Of a stretch of DNA of 64,000 nt, positions 17,838-27,097 are shown piece by piece; position 1 is the first letter of the stretch, and every line of letters begins with the position of its first letter. Made by a program: the position numbers and the translations under genes. Below the pieces are notes generated by a model. That model did not search any database. It had not been told where the DNA came from and saw only the letters and a list, made by a program, of their open reading frames with translations. Origin of the DNA: Rufibacter ruber (GTDB lineage: Bacteria > Bacteroidota > Bacteroidia > Cytophagales > Hymenobacteraceae). The stretch spans positions 1 to 64,000 of the forward strand of contig NZ_LRMM01000016.1 in assembly GCF_001647275.1 (NCBI RefSeq), read 5' to 3'.

Positions 17838-19553
17838 TTATTGCTGAACAGGCTCTCTAAACCCTACCCAGGTGAACCGCTTGATCACAAATTCTGGGTT
17901 TGTGAAAGAAGCATTCCCAGCGGGGTTCCCCCCCGTCACGTGAAAGTCAGAGAAACTGGCGTTCTGGTTCAGGAAGATACCGCCGGTCAGGTTAAAAGAC
18001 ACCGGTGTACCCGCCAGCCCCATCTGGTCCATGATCAGCTCCTTCATCTCCTGATCAGTAGTGTACGCGCCGCATGAAATAGCACCGTGCTCTAACGCCA
18101 TTTCCTTGGCCAACGCCACAGATTCTTGGGTGTTCTTTGTTTTAATGACCAGCGCAATTGGCCCAAACAACTCTTGGCTGTACACCTCTCTGTCCTCACT
18201 GTTCACTTCATAGAGAACCGGGGTGCAGATACGTGCCTTCTCAAAACTGGGGTTGCTGATCTCGCAGGTATCAAGCAGGCTGCGCCCTTTCAGGGAGCTT
18301 AACTCTTTCACCCGCTGTTGGGTCACCTGGTTCTGGATAGCCCCCAGCACATGCGGACCCGCCTTGGGGTTGTTAACCACCTGCGTAACGGCTTCACCTA
18401 ATTTGGCAACCACCTCCTCATAAGGCACCTGCACACCGGCAACCGTTATACCACCCTCCGGAATGAAGAAGTTCTGTGGGGCCGTACACATCTGCCCGGA
18501 ATATAAGGTTAAAGAGAAGGCCAGGTTCTGCATTACCTTGTCCAGGTCTTCAACAGAATCAAGAATCACTGAATTCACCCCGGCCTTTTCTGTAAACACT
18601 GTTTTTTTGGCAAGGCTTTCCAGGTAGTTGCCGAAAGCGGAGCCACCGGTGTAGTCAATTATTTTTACCAGAGGGTGCTCCGCCAGCTCTTTGGTGATGA
18701 GTTTTTCTGCAGGGTCAACGGCAAGTTGGCAAATGGCCGGATCCAGACCGCATTCTGCCAGCACCTTTTGCACCTCTGCCACCACAATGGCAATAGGCAA
18801 GACCGCTTTGGGGTGCGGCTTTACAAGAACGGGGTTTCCGGTGACCAAACTGGCATACATGCCAGGCACCGTGTTCCAGGTGGGGAAGGTGGAGCAACCA
18901 ATAACCAGTGCCAGGCCTTTGGGTACCGGTTTCCAGGATTTCTGCAGCTTCAGGCTGTATTTTCCCATAGGCTTTTCCCATACCTGCTGTTCCGGGAAAC
19001 GGGTCTGCTCCTCATACCCTGCCGCAACGGCCTCCAAGGCGCGGTCAGCGGCGTGCGGACCAGAGGCCTGAAAAGACATCATGAAGGCCTGCCCTGTAGT
19101 ATGCATAGTGGCATGGGCAATTTCAAAGTATCTGCTTTTGACGCGCTCCAGGGTTTCAATGAGCAAGGCGGCTCTCTGTGCGGGAGTTACCTTGCGCCAC
19201 GTGTCAAACGTGTTCTGCCCGTTCTTCACCAACGTCTCTACCGGGTAGTAAGGGTAAGAAACCCCAATGGGCGCCTGTTCATACGGAGACTCCTCCTGCC
19301 CAACCCAACCGGCCGGCTCTCCTTGCTGCAACTCATTGAAGTGTTTTCCTGTTAGTTGTTTGTAAGCTTCCAATCCGGCCTGGTCTGCTCCTTCGCCGTA
19401 TATGGCGGGCGAGGGGTTCTCAGGGTATTGGGAAAAGAAAGTACGTTCATGAATGGCTTGAACAGCCCGGTCAAGAACAGTTTTATGTTTTGTCACCAGT
19501 TCAGGCAAGACAGCATTCTCATGTACGGTGGTAGTGGTCATAGATTTGAACAA
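17838..19553 (-). CDS. paaN: Aldehyde dehydrogenase, PaaN type
   Basis: A 571-residue NAD(P)-dependent aldehyde dehydrogenase of the PaaN family. The catalytic Cys is in YSGQMCTAPQNFF and the general-base Glu in FTEKAGVNS; the nucleotide-binding part includes KGLALVIGCSTFPTWNT and IDYTGGSAFGNYL. PaaN-type proteins are linked to phenylacetate ring-cleavage or related aldehyde oxidation, but no other paa gene is in the window, so the substrate is uncertain. The N-terminal 120 residues are an extension with helices (KTVLDRAVQAIHERTFFSQY). The ATG at 19541 is an equally possible start. The gene is divergent from the subtilase gene. Confidence 0.85.
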   Translation of the reverse strand: MFKSMTTTTVHENAVLPELVTKHKTVLDRAVQAIHERTFFSQYPENPSPAIYGEGADQAGLEAYKQLTGKHFNELQQGEPAGWVGQEESPYEQAPIGVSYPYYPVETLVKNGQNTFDTWRKVTPAQRAALLIETLERVKSRYFEIAHATMHTTGQAFMMSFQASGPHAADRALEAVAAGYEEQTRFPEQQVWEKPMGKYSLKLQKSWKPVPKGLALVIGCSTFPTWNTVPGMYASLVTGNPVLVKPHPKAVLPIAIVVAEVQKVLAECGLDPAICQLAVDPAEKLITKELAEHPLVKIIDYTGGSAFGNYLESLAKKTVFTEKAGVNSVILDSVEDLDKVMQNLAFSLTLYSGQMCTAPQNFFIPEGGITVAGVQVPYEEVVAKLGEAVTQVVNNPKAGPHVLGAIQNQVTQQRVKELSSLKGRSLLDTCEISNPSFEKARICTPVLYEVNSEDREVYSQELFGPIALVIKTKNTQESVALAKEMALEHGAISCGAYTTDQEMKELIMDQMGLAGTPVSFNLTGGIFLNQNASFSDFHVTGGNPAGNASFTNPEFVIKRFTWVGFREPVQQ

Positions 19554-19712
19554 TTTATTGGTGATTACACGTACTCTTCAAAACTTAAATCTAAAACGAA
19601 AGTTATTAACTAACTACTAAACGTTAGCTTAATTTAAACCGCCTATTTCCATCATTTAACCTGTTAGCGACATAATCAAACTAAATATTTCCGCTCTACC
19701 TGATAAAAAATT

Positions 19713-19720
19713 TACCTTTC
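19713..19720 (+). promoter_or_regulatory. Possible -7 box close to subtilase start
   Basis: TACCTTTC is a 7/8 match to TAnnTTTG and lies only 5 nt before the ATG at 19726, which would make the transcript leaderless or nearly so. The -33 element is weak. Confidence 0.3.
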
Positions 19721-19725
19721 TGGTG

Positions 19726-22554
19726 ATGAAGTCTCTATTCATTTTTTTTGCTGCCTTGTTATGGGCTGTTTTTGGGTTCTTCAGTCTGCCAGCCAAGGGG
19801 CAGTCACTGCAGAAGCCCCTGCCTTATACGCTGGTTTTCAAATTGAAACCTACGGCCTCTACGGCGCTTGCCAGAGCCTCAGAATCTAACTCTGTGCAGA
19901 AGGTACTGAAAAAAGTAAGTGCGCAGCCAGCCTTCCAAAAGTTTCCTGCCAATCAGGCTAATGCGAGAAGCAGTGCGCCAAAAAAAACAAGCATAGACCT
20001 TTCGCTCATTTATGAGCTGCACCACTCCCCTACCCACAGTTTTGAAGAGATTAGAAAGCAGCTGCTTGCCACAGGCCAGGTAGAATATGTAGAACGGCTA
20101 AACCACTATGAGCCACTCTATCAACCCAATGACCCCCACGCTGACTCAGTGTCTGGGGGGCAACGCCTCTATTTGAAGAAAATCATGGCCTATGCTGCCT
20201 GGGACATCACCAAGGGAGATCCGGAGGTGGTGATTGGCATTATAGACACTGGTGCCCGGCTAACCCAGGAAGACTTGGTTAACAAAGTAAAAGTAAACGA
20301 AGCGGACCCCATTGACGGAATTGACAATGACGGCGACGGATACATTGATAATTATAGAGGTTGGGACGTTGCTGACAATGACAATGACCCTACGGCAGAT
20401 GCCAGCGGCCATGGTACTTCTGTAGCGGCAGTGGCGGTGGCTGAGGCAGATAATGGAAAAGGAATTGCCGGGGTAGGGTTCAATTGTAAGTTTTTACCCA
20501 TCAAAGCGTACCCCTCAGTTGCAGGCATAGGAACATTTAAAGGGTATGAGGGAATTGTCTATGCCGCTGACCATGGCTGCAAAGTCATCAACCTCTCCTG
20601 GGGCGGGGCGGGGTATCCCTCTGCCTTTGAGCAGGACATCATCAACTATGCCGCCTTAGAAAAAGATGTGGTGCTTGTGGCCGCCGCCGGCAACACCAAC
20701 GCCGAGCTTGATTTTTACCCGGCGTCTTACCAGAATGTTGTTTCTGTAGGTGGTGTCACCAAAAATGATGTTAAACACTCCAACCATACGTACAGCTACG
20801 CCATTGATATTGCAGCGCAGTCTTCAGAAGTTTTTTCTGCCTACAGTAGTGATGACAGCTCTTACGGGAATAACTCTGGCACCTCTATGGCCAGCCCAAT
20901 TGTAGCAGGTGCCGCCGCTTTGGTTAGAAGCCATTTTAAGAATCTGACAGCATTGCAGGTGGGGGAGCTACTACGTGTCACCGCAGATGACATCTATACG
21001 ATTGCTGCCAATGAGCCCTTTAAAGAAAAGCTGGGCACAGGGCGCTTAAATGTAAAAAGAGCTTTAACAGAGGTGAATGCAAAATCGGTTAGAATCCAGA
21101 AATGGAATTTGGCAGATCAACTGGCCCTCAAACCAGGTGACCAACTGCAGCTTTTTGCCACTTTCCAGAATTTCTTAGCCCCTCTTTCTGCCCTGTCTGT
21201 CAATCTAACCACCAGCAGCCCTTATTTACAAGTTGAAAGAGGCACTCAAACCGTAGGGGCCATGGCCACCCTGGCAACCGCCAGTAACACCTCAAGCCCT
21301 TTCCTTCTGAGGGTGGCACCCAATACGCCCCCCAACACAAAAGTGTCTATCAGATTTGGCTTTACAGACGGCACCTATACAGATTACCAGTATATCACCC
21401 TTTACCTGAATTCAGACTATATCACCACAGATGTTAACCATGTTCTGGCCACTGTTACCAGCCGTGGCAACGTGGCCTATGACGGGGTTAATTTTTTAGT
21501 AGGAAACGGTGTGAAATATAAAAACAGCTCCCTTCTTTTAGCGGAGGCAGGTCTGTTGATAGGATATTCGCCAACGCAGGTGTCTGATAATGTCAGAAAT
21601 GAAAAGGGCGTCATTGACCAGGACTTTTATGCCACCTCAGTCTTCCAGAGAAAGTTTCCATCAGTACATGCAGACTTTGAGGCCTATAGTATACTAGAAG
21701 ACTCCCTGAATGAGCGCAAGCCCTTGAGTGTGCAGATACGGCAGAATGTATTTGCCTGGGCAGAGGCCCCTCACCAGGATTTTGTGGTGCTGGAGTATAT
21801 TCTTACCAACCGAACCGCTCAAAGGATTGAACAGGCTTTTGCCGGCATTTTCGCCGACTGGGATCTGGTGGCTTCCGGAAAGAATGTCACCGAGTGGAAC
21901 AATGAGTTACAACTGGGTATTACCCGGCATGTGACAGATGCCAGTATTTGGGCTGGCGTTCAGCTGCTTTCCAGGAAAGCTCCGGGCTTCTATGCAATAG
22001 ACAACACAACCTCTCCGGCCAACACCATTAATATCTCTGACGGCTTTAGCACCGCAGAAAAATACCAGGCTCTGTCTGGCGGGGTACAAAGGGAGATAGC
22101 CGGAAATGCAGACACCGGTAAGGATGTCTCTTTTATTATTTCCGCCCCAATTAAGGCCTTGGCCCCTGAGGCCCGGGATACCGTCACTTTTGCCCTGGTT
22201 TTTGGCAACTCCCGCAGTGAAATCTTAGCCCATGCCCAGGCCGCAACAGATAAGTACCGGCAAATGGTGGAAAGAAGAATCACAGGCTTGCCCACAGAGA
22301 CCGCAACGCCGTCAGTCTCTGTGTTTCCCAACCCCACCACTGGTGAACTATTTATCTCACTGCCCGCCCCCCTACAAAACTCAGTTCAGTCTTTACAGCT
22401 CATTGATGCCCAAGGCAGAGTCGTTTTTCAGCTGCCAGCCCCAATCACCTTAAACACGCCCCTCAATTTATCTCATCTAAGCGCAGGGGTTTACTTTTTA
22501 AAAATAACCACACCTTCAAAACTCTTCACTAACCGCATTGTGCTCACTAAATAA
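19726..22554 (+). CDS. Secreted subtilisin-like (S8) protease with T9SS sorting domain
   Basis: A 942-residue exported serine protease. In order: signal peptide (FIFFAALLWAVFGFFSLPAKGQ), a propeptide-like region (about 25-150), and the S8 domain with catalytic Asp in VVIGIIDTGA, His in ASGHGTSVAAVA and Ser in NSGTSMASPIVAGAA. About 400 beta-rich residues follow, and the C-terminus is a type IX secretion type A sorting domain (VFPNPTTGELFISL, SAGVYFLKI, RIVLTK). The protein should pass to the cell surface or medium through T9SS. A GTG three nucleotides upstream is the alternative start. It is monocistronic, ending at a strong terminator. Confidence 0.95.
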   Translation: MKSLFIFFAALLWAVFGFFSLPAKGQSLQKPLPYTLVFKLKPTASTALARASESNSVQKVLKKVSAQPAFQKFPANQANARSSAPKKTSIDLSLIYELHHSPTHSFEEIRKQLLATGQVEYVERLNHYEPLYQPNDPHADSVSGGQRLYLKKIMAYAAWDITKGDPEVVIGIIDTGARLTQEDLVNKVKVNEADPIDGIDNDGDGYIDNYRGWDVADNDNDPTADASGHGTSVAAVAVAEADNGKGIAGVGFNCKFLPIKAYPSVAGIGTFKGYEGIVYAADHGCKVINLSWGGAGYPSAFEQDIINYAALEKDVVLVAAAGNTNAELDFYPASYQNVVSVGGVTKNDVKHSNHTYSYAIDIAAQSSEVFSAYSSDDSSYGNNSGTSMASPIVAGAAALVRSHFKNLTALQVGELLRVTADDIYTIAANEPFKEKLGTGRLNVKRALTEVNAKSVRIQKWNLADQLALKPGDQLQLFATFQNFLAPLSALSVNLTTSSPYLQVERGTQTVGAMATLATASNTSSPFLLRVAPNTPPNTKVSIRFGFTDGTYTDYQYITLYLNSDYITTDVNHVLATVTSRGNVAYDGVNFLVGNGVKYKNSSLLLAEAGLLIGYSPTQVSDNVRNEKGVIDQDFYATSVFQRKFPSVHADFEAYSILEDSLNERKPLSVQIRQNVFAWAEAPHQDFVVLEYILTNRTAQRIEQAFAGIFADWDLVASGKNVTEWNNELQLGITRHVTDASIWAGVQLLSRKAPGFYAIDNTTSPANTINISDGFSTAEKYQALSGGVQREIAGNADTGKDVSFIISAPIKALAPEARDTVTFALVFGNSRSEILAHAQAATDKYRQMVERRITGLPTETATPSVSVFPNPTTGELFISLPAPLQNSVQSLQLIDAQGRVVFQLPAPITLNTPLNLSHLSAGVYFLKITTPSKLFTNRIVLTK

Positions 22555-22559
22555 ACAGG

Positions 22560-22604
22560 TTCCTGTTTTAGGGCTGTTTTCTGAAAAGTAGCCTAAAAAC
22601 AGAA
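22560..22604. repeat. CTGTTTT-palindrome family, copy 9
   Basis: Left arm TTCCTGTTTTAGGGCTGTTT, right arm AAAGTAGCCTAAAAACAGAA. It starts 5 bp after the subtilase stop codon and runs straight into the terminator palindrome. Confidence 0.85.
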
Positions 22605-22631
22605 AAGGCGGCCAATTGGCCGCCTTTTCTG
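22600..22631. terminator. Bidirectional terminator between subtilase and aconitase
   Basis: A perfect palindrome with arms AGAAAAGGCGGCC around a central AATT, followed by GTTTTT on the plus strand. It serves two converging genes. Confidence 0.88.
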
Positions 22632-22651
22632 TTTTTATACAAGTGCGCTAC

Positions 22652-24925
22652 TTACGCGTTCTGCTGCAGACGGATCAAGTTCAGGGCAGAGCCGGCTTTG
22701 AACCATTCAATCTGGCCTTGGTTGTAAGTGTGGTTGGCCTCAAAGGTGTAGGTAGTACCATCAGCGTGGTGCAATACCACTTGCAACGGAACACCCGGCG
22801 TGAAGCTGGTCAACCCTACTACGTCAATGATATCATCTTCCAGCACGCGGTCATAATCTTCTTTGTTCGCGAAGGTCAGGGCCAGCATACCTTGTTTCTT
22901 CAGGTTGGTCTCATGAATACGGGCAAAAGATTTCACCAGCACCACGCGAACGCCCAAGTGACGGGGCTCCATAGCGGCGTGCTCACGCGAAGAACCTTCA
23001 CCGTAGTTCTCATCACCCACTACAATAGAACCTATACCGGCGGCTTTGTAGGTACGGGCTACTCTTGGCACTTCGTCATGGCCTTCTCCCTGTACAAGGA
23101 AGTTTCTCACACTGTTCGTCTCGCCGTTGAACGCGTTCACGGCACCAATCAACATGTTGTTAGAGATATTGTCCAGGTGACCGCGGTATTTCAACCAAGG
23201 ACCCGCCATGGAGATGTGGTCAGTGGTACACTTGCCTTGCGCCTTGATCAACAGTCTTAACCCGGTCAGGTCAGTACCTTCCCAAGGTTTGAAGCCTTCC
23301 AGCAGTTGCAAACGGTCAGACGCTGGGTCTACCACTACCTGCACCGCGCTTGGGTCTGCCGCCGGAGCTACGTAACCCGCATCTTCCACATCAAAACCGT
23401 TCACTGGGAACTGGATACCAGTTGGCTCATCCAGCTTCACTTGCTCGCCGTTTTTATTAGTCAGCGTGTCTGTTAACGGGTTGAAGGTCAAGTCACCGGC
23501 AATGGCAAACGCAGTTACAATCTCTGGGGAGGCCACAAACGCGTGGGTGTTCGGGTTACCGTCATTCCGCTTGGCGAAGTTACGGTTGAATGAGGTGATG
23601 ATGGAGTTCTTGCGTTTTGGGTCATCTGTATGGCGCGCCCACTGCCCAATGCACGGACCGCACGCATTCGCCAACACCACGCCGCCAATCTCAGAGAAAG
23701 TCTCCAAAATACCATCGCGCTCAGCGGTGTACCGCACCACTTCAGAACCTGGGGTAATGGTGTACTCTGCGTTTACCACCAAGCCTTTCTCAACGGCCTG
23801 GCGGGCTAGAGAAGCGGCACGGGTCAAGTCTTCATAAGACGAGTTGGTGCACGAGCCAATCAATCCTACTTCCAGTTTGGCTGGCCAGTTGTGCTCCCGC
23901 ACGGCCGCGGCAAACTGAGAGATGGGCCAGGCCGCGTCTGGGGTGAATGGTCCGTTCACGTGTGGCTCCAGCTCACTCAGGTTGATTTCAATTAGTTGGT
24001 CATAGAAGGCCTCTGGGTTGGCCAGAACCTCATCATCGCCGCGCAGGTGCTCAGCTACCTGGTCAGCCAGCTCGGCAATGTCGCCGCGCTCAGTCTGTCT
24101 CAGGTACTCGGCCATGGACTGGTCATACGCGAAAACCGAAGTGGTCGCGCCAATTTCGGCCCCCATGTTACAGATGGTTGACTTACCAGAGCAGGAGATT
24201 GACTCGGCGCCCTCGCCGAAATATTCTACAATGGCCCCGGTACCGCCTTTCACGGTCAGGATACCGGCCACTTTCAAGATAATGTCTTTGGGTGCTGTCC
24301 AGCCGCTCATTTTGCCGGTCAGTTTCACGCCAATCACTTTCGGGAATTTCAGTTCCCAGGCCATACCGGCCATTACGTCTACGGCATCGGCACCGCCCAC
24401 ACCAATGGCGATCATGCCCAGACCACCCGCGTTCGGCGTGTGCGAGTCCGTGCCAATCATCATTCCGCCCGGGAAGGCGTAGTTCTCAAACACCACGGTG
24501 TGGATGATACCCGCACCCGGCTTCCAGAACCCTATCCCGTATTTATTAGACACAGAGGCCAGGAAATCATACACCTCTTTGTTCTCAGCATACGCCTCAG
24601 CCAAATCCTGATCTGCCCCTACCCGCGCCTGGATCAAGTGGTCACAGTGTACCGATGATGGTACGGCGGCCTGTGGTTTACCTGCCTGCATGAACTGCAA
24701 CAACGCCATCTGGGCGGTGGCATCTTGCATGGCTACGCGGTCTGGCGCGAAATCAACATAAGATTTGCCCCGCTCATAGGCCTCAGTAGCAGAGCCGTTG
24801 TACAGGTGAGCATAGAGGATTTTTTCGGTCAAAGTCAAAGGACGGCCTACTGCCTGGCGGGCCGCAGCTATGCGGTCTCCCAGTCTGGCGTACACTCCTT
24901 TGATCATGTCTAAGTCAAATGCCAT
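22652..24925 (-). CDS. acn: Aconitate hydratase (mitochondrial-like type)
   Basis: TCA-cycle enzyme converting citrate to isocitrate through cis-aconitate with a [4Fe-4S] cluster. The protein of about 757 residues shows the cluster ligands in [11 protein letters not shown] and [10 protein letters not shown], substrate-binding [14 protein letters not shown], and the C-terminal swivel domain with [15 protein letters not shown]. Size and motifs fit the mitochondrial-type aconitase usual in Bacteroidota. I start at the ATG at 24925 ([10 protein letters not shown]); the 25 codons upstream in the same frame lie in the promoter region shared with the divergent lipoprotein gene. Together with sdhCAB it represents the TCA cycle in this window. 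Confidence 0.95.
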   Translation of the reverse strand: MAFDLDMIKGVYARLGDRIAAARQAVGRPLTLTEKILYAHLYNGSATEAYERGKSYVDFAPDRVAMQDATAQMALLQFMQAGKPQAAVPSSVHCDHLIQARVGADQDLAEAYAENKEVYDFLASVSNKYGIGFWKPGAGIIHTVVFENYAFPGGMMIGTDSHTPNAGGLGMIAIGVGGADAVDVMAGMAWELKFPKVIGVKLTGKMSGWTAPKDIILKVAGILTVKGGTGAIVEYFGEGAESISCSGKSTICNMGAEIGATTSVFAYDQSMAEYLRQTERGDIAELADQVAEHLRGDDEVLANPEAFYDQLIEINLSELEPHVNGPFTPDAAWPISQFAAAVREHNWPAKLEVGLIGSCTNSSYEDLTRAASLARQAVEKGLVVNAEYTITPGSEVVRYTAERDGILETFSEIGGVVLANACGPCIGQWARHTDDPKRKNSIITSFNRNFAKRNDGNPNTHAFVASPEIVTAFAIAGDLTFNPLTDTLTNKNGEQVKLDEPTGIQFPVNGFDVEDAGYVAPAADPSAVQVVVDPASDRLQLLEGFKPWEGTDLTGLRLLIKAQGKCTTDHISMAGPWLKYRGHLDNISNNMLIGAVNAFNGETNSVRNFLVQGEGHDEVPRVARTYKAAGIGSIVVGDENYGEGSSREHAAMEPRHLGVRVVLVKSFARIHETNLKKQGMLALTFANKEDYDRVLEDDIIDVVGLTSFTPGVPLQVVLHHADGTTYTFEANHTYNQGQIEWFKAGSALNLIRLQQNA

Positions 24926-25067
24926 AGAAATTTGCTTTGTATTTAAGTTCAGCGCTAATCGTTCGCGCACAAAAGTCGCAAACAAAACACTTTTAAACAA
25001 ACGTTTAAAACACCACCTTTTCGGTAGGAATTATAGGTGTGATACCCAGAGTTTCGCGTTGGCGTTT

Positions 25068-25075
25068 TACCTTTG
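25068..25075 (+). promoter_or_regulatory. Putative -7 box, leaderless arrangement
   Basis: TACCTTTG matches TAnnTTTG exactly and ends 4 nt before the ATG at 25080, so transcription would start at or next to the start codon. The -33 element is weak. Confidence 0.45.
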
Positions 25076-25079
25076 CCCC

Positions 25080-26333
25080 ATGAACAAAACACTACGTGCG
25101 AAACAGCTATTCTCCACCCTTCTAATACCCTTCGGCCTTGGCCTCACGGCTTGTTCTTCCAACTCTGGCTCCGGCACCCTCACCCCGGGTGACTACCGTG
25201 GTATCATTGAGTTAAGCGGGCAGCAGATGCCGTTCAACTTCACTGTGTCTGAACAAGATGGCCAGCCGGTGGCTCATCTTATTAACGGAGATGAGAAAAT
25301 TTTGATTAACGAAATTTCTTACGCCCAGGACAGTGTGCGCCTGCAGATGCACATTTTTGATGCCGCCCTCATTGCCAAAGTAGACGGTAACCAGCTCAAA
25401 GGCCGCTGGGAGCGGAAAGACCAGACCCAACCGTACAGCCTCCCGTTCACTGCCGAACGCGGGAATACCAGCCGTTTTTCCCAAAACCCGGCCAAACCAG
25501 CGCTGGACGTGACCGGCAAGTGGGAAGTGCATTTCTCTGACGAGGCCGGTAAATCTTACCCCGCCATTGGCGAATTTACCCAGAAAGGCAATGTTTTAAA
25601 CGGAACCTTCCTCACCACCACCGGCGACTACCGTTATCTACAGGGCGAAGTGAGCGGCCAAGATCTGAATCTCTCTGCCTTTGACGGCGCCCACGCGTTT
25701 CTGTTCACGGCCCAGGGTCAGCCAGACGGTAGCCTGAAAGGTGATTTCTACGCCGGCCAATCTGGCCACGAAACCTGGGTTGCCCAACGAAATGACGCCT
25801 TTCAACTGGCTGCCGCCGATTCTCTGACGTACCTGAAACCCGGCCATGATCGCCTCAGCTTCTCTTTTCCCGATTTAACCGGCAAGAATGTTTCTCTGGA
25901 AGACCCACAGTTTAAAGGCAAAGTAGTGGTGGTCCAGATATTGGGGTCTTGGTGCCCCAATTGCATGGACGAGACAAAGTTCCTGGCACCCTGGTATGCC
26001 AGGAACAAAGACCGCGGCGTGGAGGTGATTGGCTTAGGCTACGAGGTGAGCCCGGAGTTTGACAAAGCCAAAGCCCGCATTGAAAAGATGCGCGACCGCC
26101 TCAACGTGACCTACCCGCTGCTGGTGGCCGGGACCAAAGATAAGGAACTGGTGGCAAAATCGCTTCCGGCGCTAAACCATGTGCTCTCCTTCCCTACCAC
26201 CCTCTTCATTGACAAGCAGGGCAAAGTCAGAAAGATTCACACCGGCTTCTCCGGCCCCGGCACCGGGAAATATTATGAGGAGTTTGTGCAGGAGTTCAAC
26301 CAGACCATTGACGGGTTGTTGGCAGAGAAATAA
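25080..26333 (+). CDS. Lipoprotein with TlpA-like thioredoxin domain
   Basis: A 417-residue lipoprotein: signal peptide and lipobox (LLIPFGLGLTAC, Cys about 25), a beta-rich N-terminal half (about 30-245) probably built from two related barrels (GDYRGIIELSGQQMPFNFTV and ITGKWEVHFSDEAGKSYPA-like segments), then a thioredoxin/TlpA domain from about 265. Its active site is WCPNC in GSWCPNCMDET, and the cis-Pro loop is FPTTLFIDKQGKV. Such proteins act as membrane-anchored disulfide reductases in the cell envelope. The frame is open upstream to 24870, but those codons overlap the acn promoter side and lack a signal peptide start; the ATG at 25080 is clear. It is divergent from acn. Confidence 0.92.
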   Translation: MNKTLRAKQLFSTLLIPFGLGLTACSSNSGSGTLTPGDYRGIIELSGQQMPFNFTVSEQDGQPVAHLINGDEKILINEISYAQDSVRLQMHIFDAALIAKVDGNQLKGRWERKDQTQPYSLPFTAERGNTSRFSQNPAKPALDVTGKWEVHFSDEAGKSYPAIGEFTQKGNVLNGTFLTTTGDYRYLQGEVSGQDLNLSAFDGAHAFLFTAQGQPDGSLKGDFYAGQSGHETWVAQRNDAFQLAAADSLTYLKPGHDRLSFSFPDLTGKNVSLEDPQFKGKVVVVQILGSWCPNCMDETKFLAPWYARNKDRGVEVIGLGYEVSPEFDKAKARIEKMRDRLNVTYPLLVAGTKDKELVAKSLPALNHVLSFPTTLFIDKQGKVRKIHTGFSGPGTGKYYEEFVQEFNQTIDGLLAEK

Positions 26334-26351
26334 TGAATCTGTACATCTGGT

Positions 26352-26396
26352 AAACAGAAACGGCGCAGCTTTTGGTAGCTGCGCGTTTCTGTTTTT
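26352..26396. terminator. Hairpin terminator behind lipoprotein gene
   Basis: Stem AAACAGAAACGGCGCAGCT against AGCTGCGCGTTTCTGTTT, one bulge, then a T-run. The T-run and the start of palindrome copy 10 coincide. Confidence 0.85.
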
Positions 26397-26430
26397 GGGC
26401 TGTTTTGGCTAAAATAGGCTGGAAACGGAA
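26387..26430. repeat. CTGTTTT-palindrome family, copy 10
   Basis: Left arm TTCTGTTTTTGGGCTGTTTT, right arm AAATAGGCTGGAAACGGAA. The left arm overlaps the terminator tail of the preceding gene. Confidence 0.82.
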
Positions 26431-26940
26431 GATCCTAAATGACTTCTTCCATAGAAATCATGAATTATATCACCTAAGATTGCTTTCCACTTATCAGATT
26501 CAGCCACTTCCTTAATCACGGCATTCCTTCTTTCCAGCAAGGCCATTGTATTTCTTTAAAAATAATTTATCGGTTATTTTACCCAGAATCCCTAACGGAG
26601 AATCATAATCAAAATGGTCTTTCAGACGTGTTCCGCGCTGCGTTTCTTCAAAAGAATGCAAATGCCTAAACCGTTTGAAAGCGCCTTGTACCATCTCATC
26701 AACAAAGAAATTGGGTAAATCAAAGGCAGTAATCTTGGATGATAAGTTTTGATAGATACCCAAATGCTTCGCCCGCCAGGTTACAGATTCGTTCAATTCA
26801 ATTAAGCCGCTTGTTCTCCCGGCTATGGCTACCTCATTTGTATGTTCAGTAGAGGCCATGTGCAGATTAATGCTTCTGGCCAGATTAAACACAAGGAGTC
26901 TATCTGCGTTGATTTCTGTGACTAATTCAATGACTGGCAT
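26409..26940 (-). pseudogene. SRPBCC-family protein gene with a one-base frameshift
   Basis: The uninterrupted frame (26512-26940) gives 142 residues of an SRPBCC/polyketide-cyclase-like protein, a cavity fold for lipid or hydrophobic ligands (INADRLLVFNLARSINLHM, ELNESVTWRAKHLGI, FVDEMVQGAFKRFRHLHSFE, FDYDSPLGILGKITDKLFLK). It ends abruptly in NGLAGKKECRD. Skipping one base at 26546-26547 restores the C-terminal family helix MALLERRNAVIKEVAESDKW after KKY and gives about 176 residues. So one extra A (minus strand) separates the two frames. This is either a genuine mutation or a sequencing error; the protein family call does not depend on it. Confidence 0.8.
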
Positions 26941-27051
26941 AACTTCCCAAGAAATTTACTGGAGGTACATTGTACTCAAACTTGAGCGTATAGTTCTGGA
27001 ATAACTTAAGCATTAACGCGCAGAAGATTTTCTAAGAAGTGACTCGCTTCC

Positions 27052-27093
27052 CGTTTCCCGCCTCTTTTCCCCAAAACAGCCCGAAAACAGAAA
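27052..27093. repeat. CTGTTTT-palindrome family, copy 11 (degenerate left arm)
   Basis: The right arm AAAACAGCCCGAAAACAGAA is intact; the left arm is decayed (CGTTTCCCGCCTCTTTTCC). It ends 4 bp before the stop codon of the prenyl synthase gene. Confidence 0.7.
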
Positions 27094-27097
27094 CCGG

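Noticed and set aside
18675-19355. 226-codon plus-strand open frame over paaN
   Set aside because: Antisense shadow of a well-supported aldehyde dehydrogenase gene.
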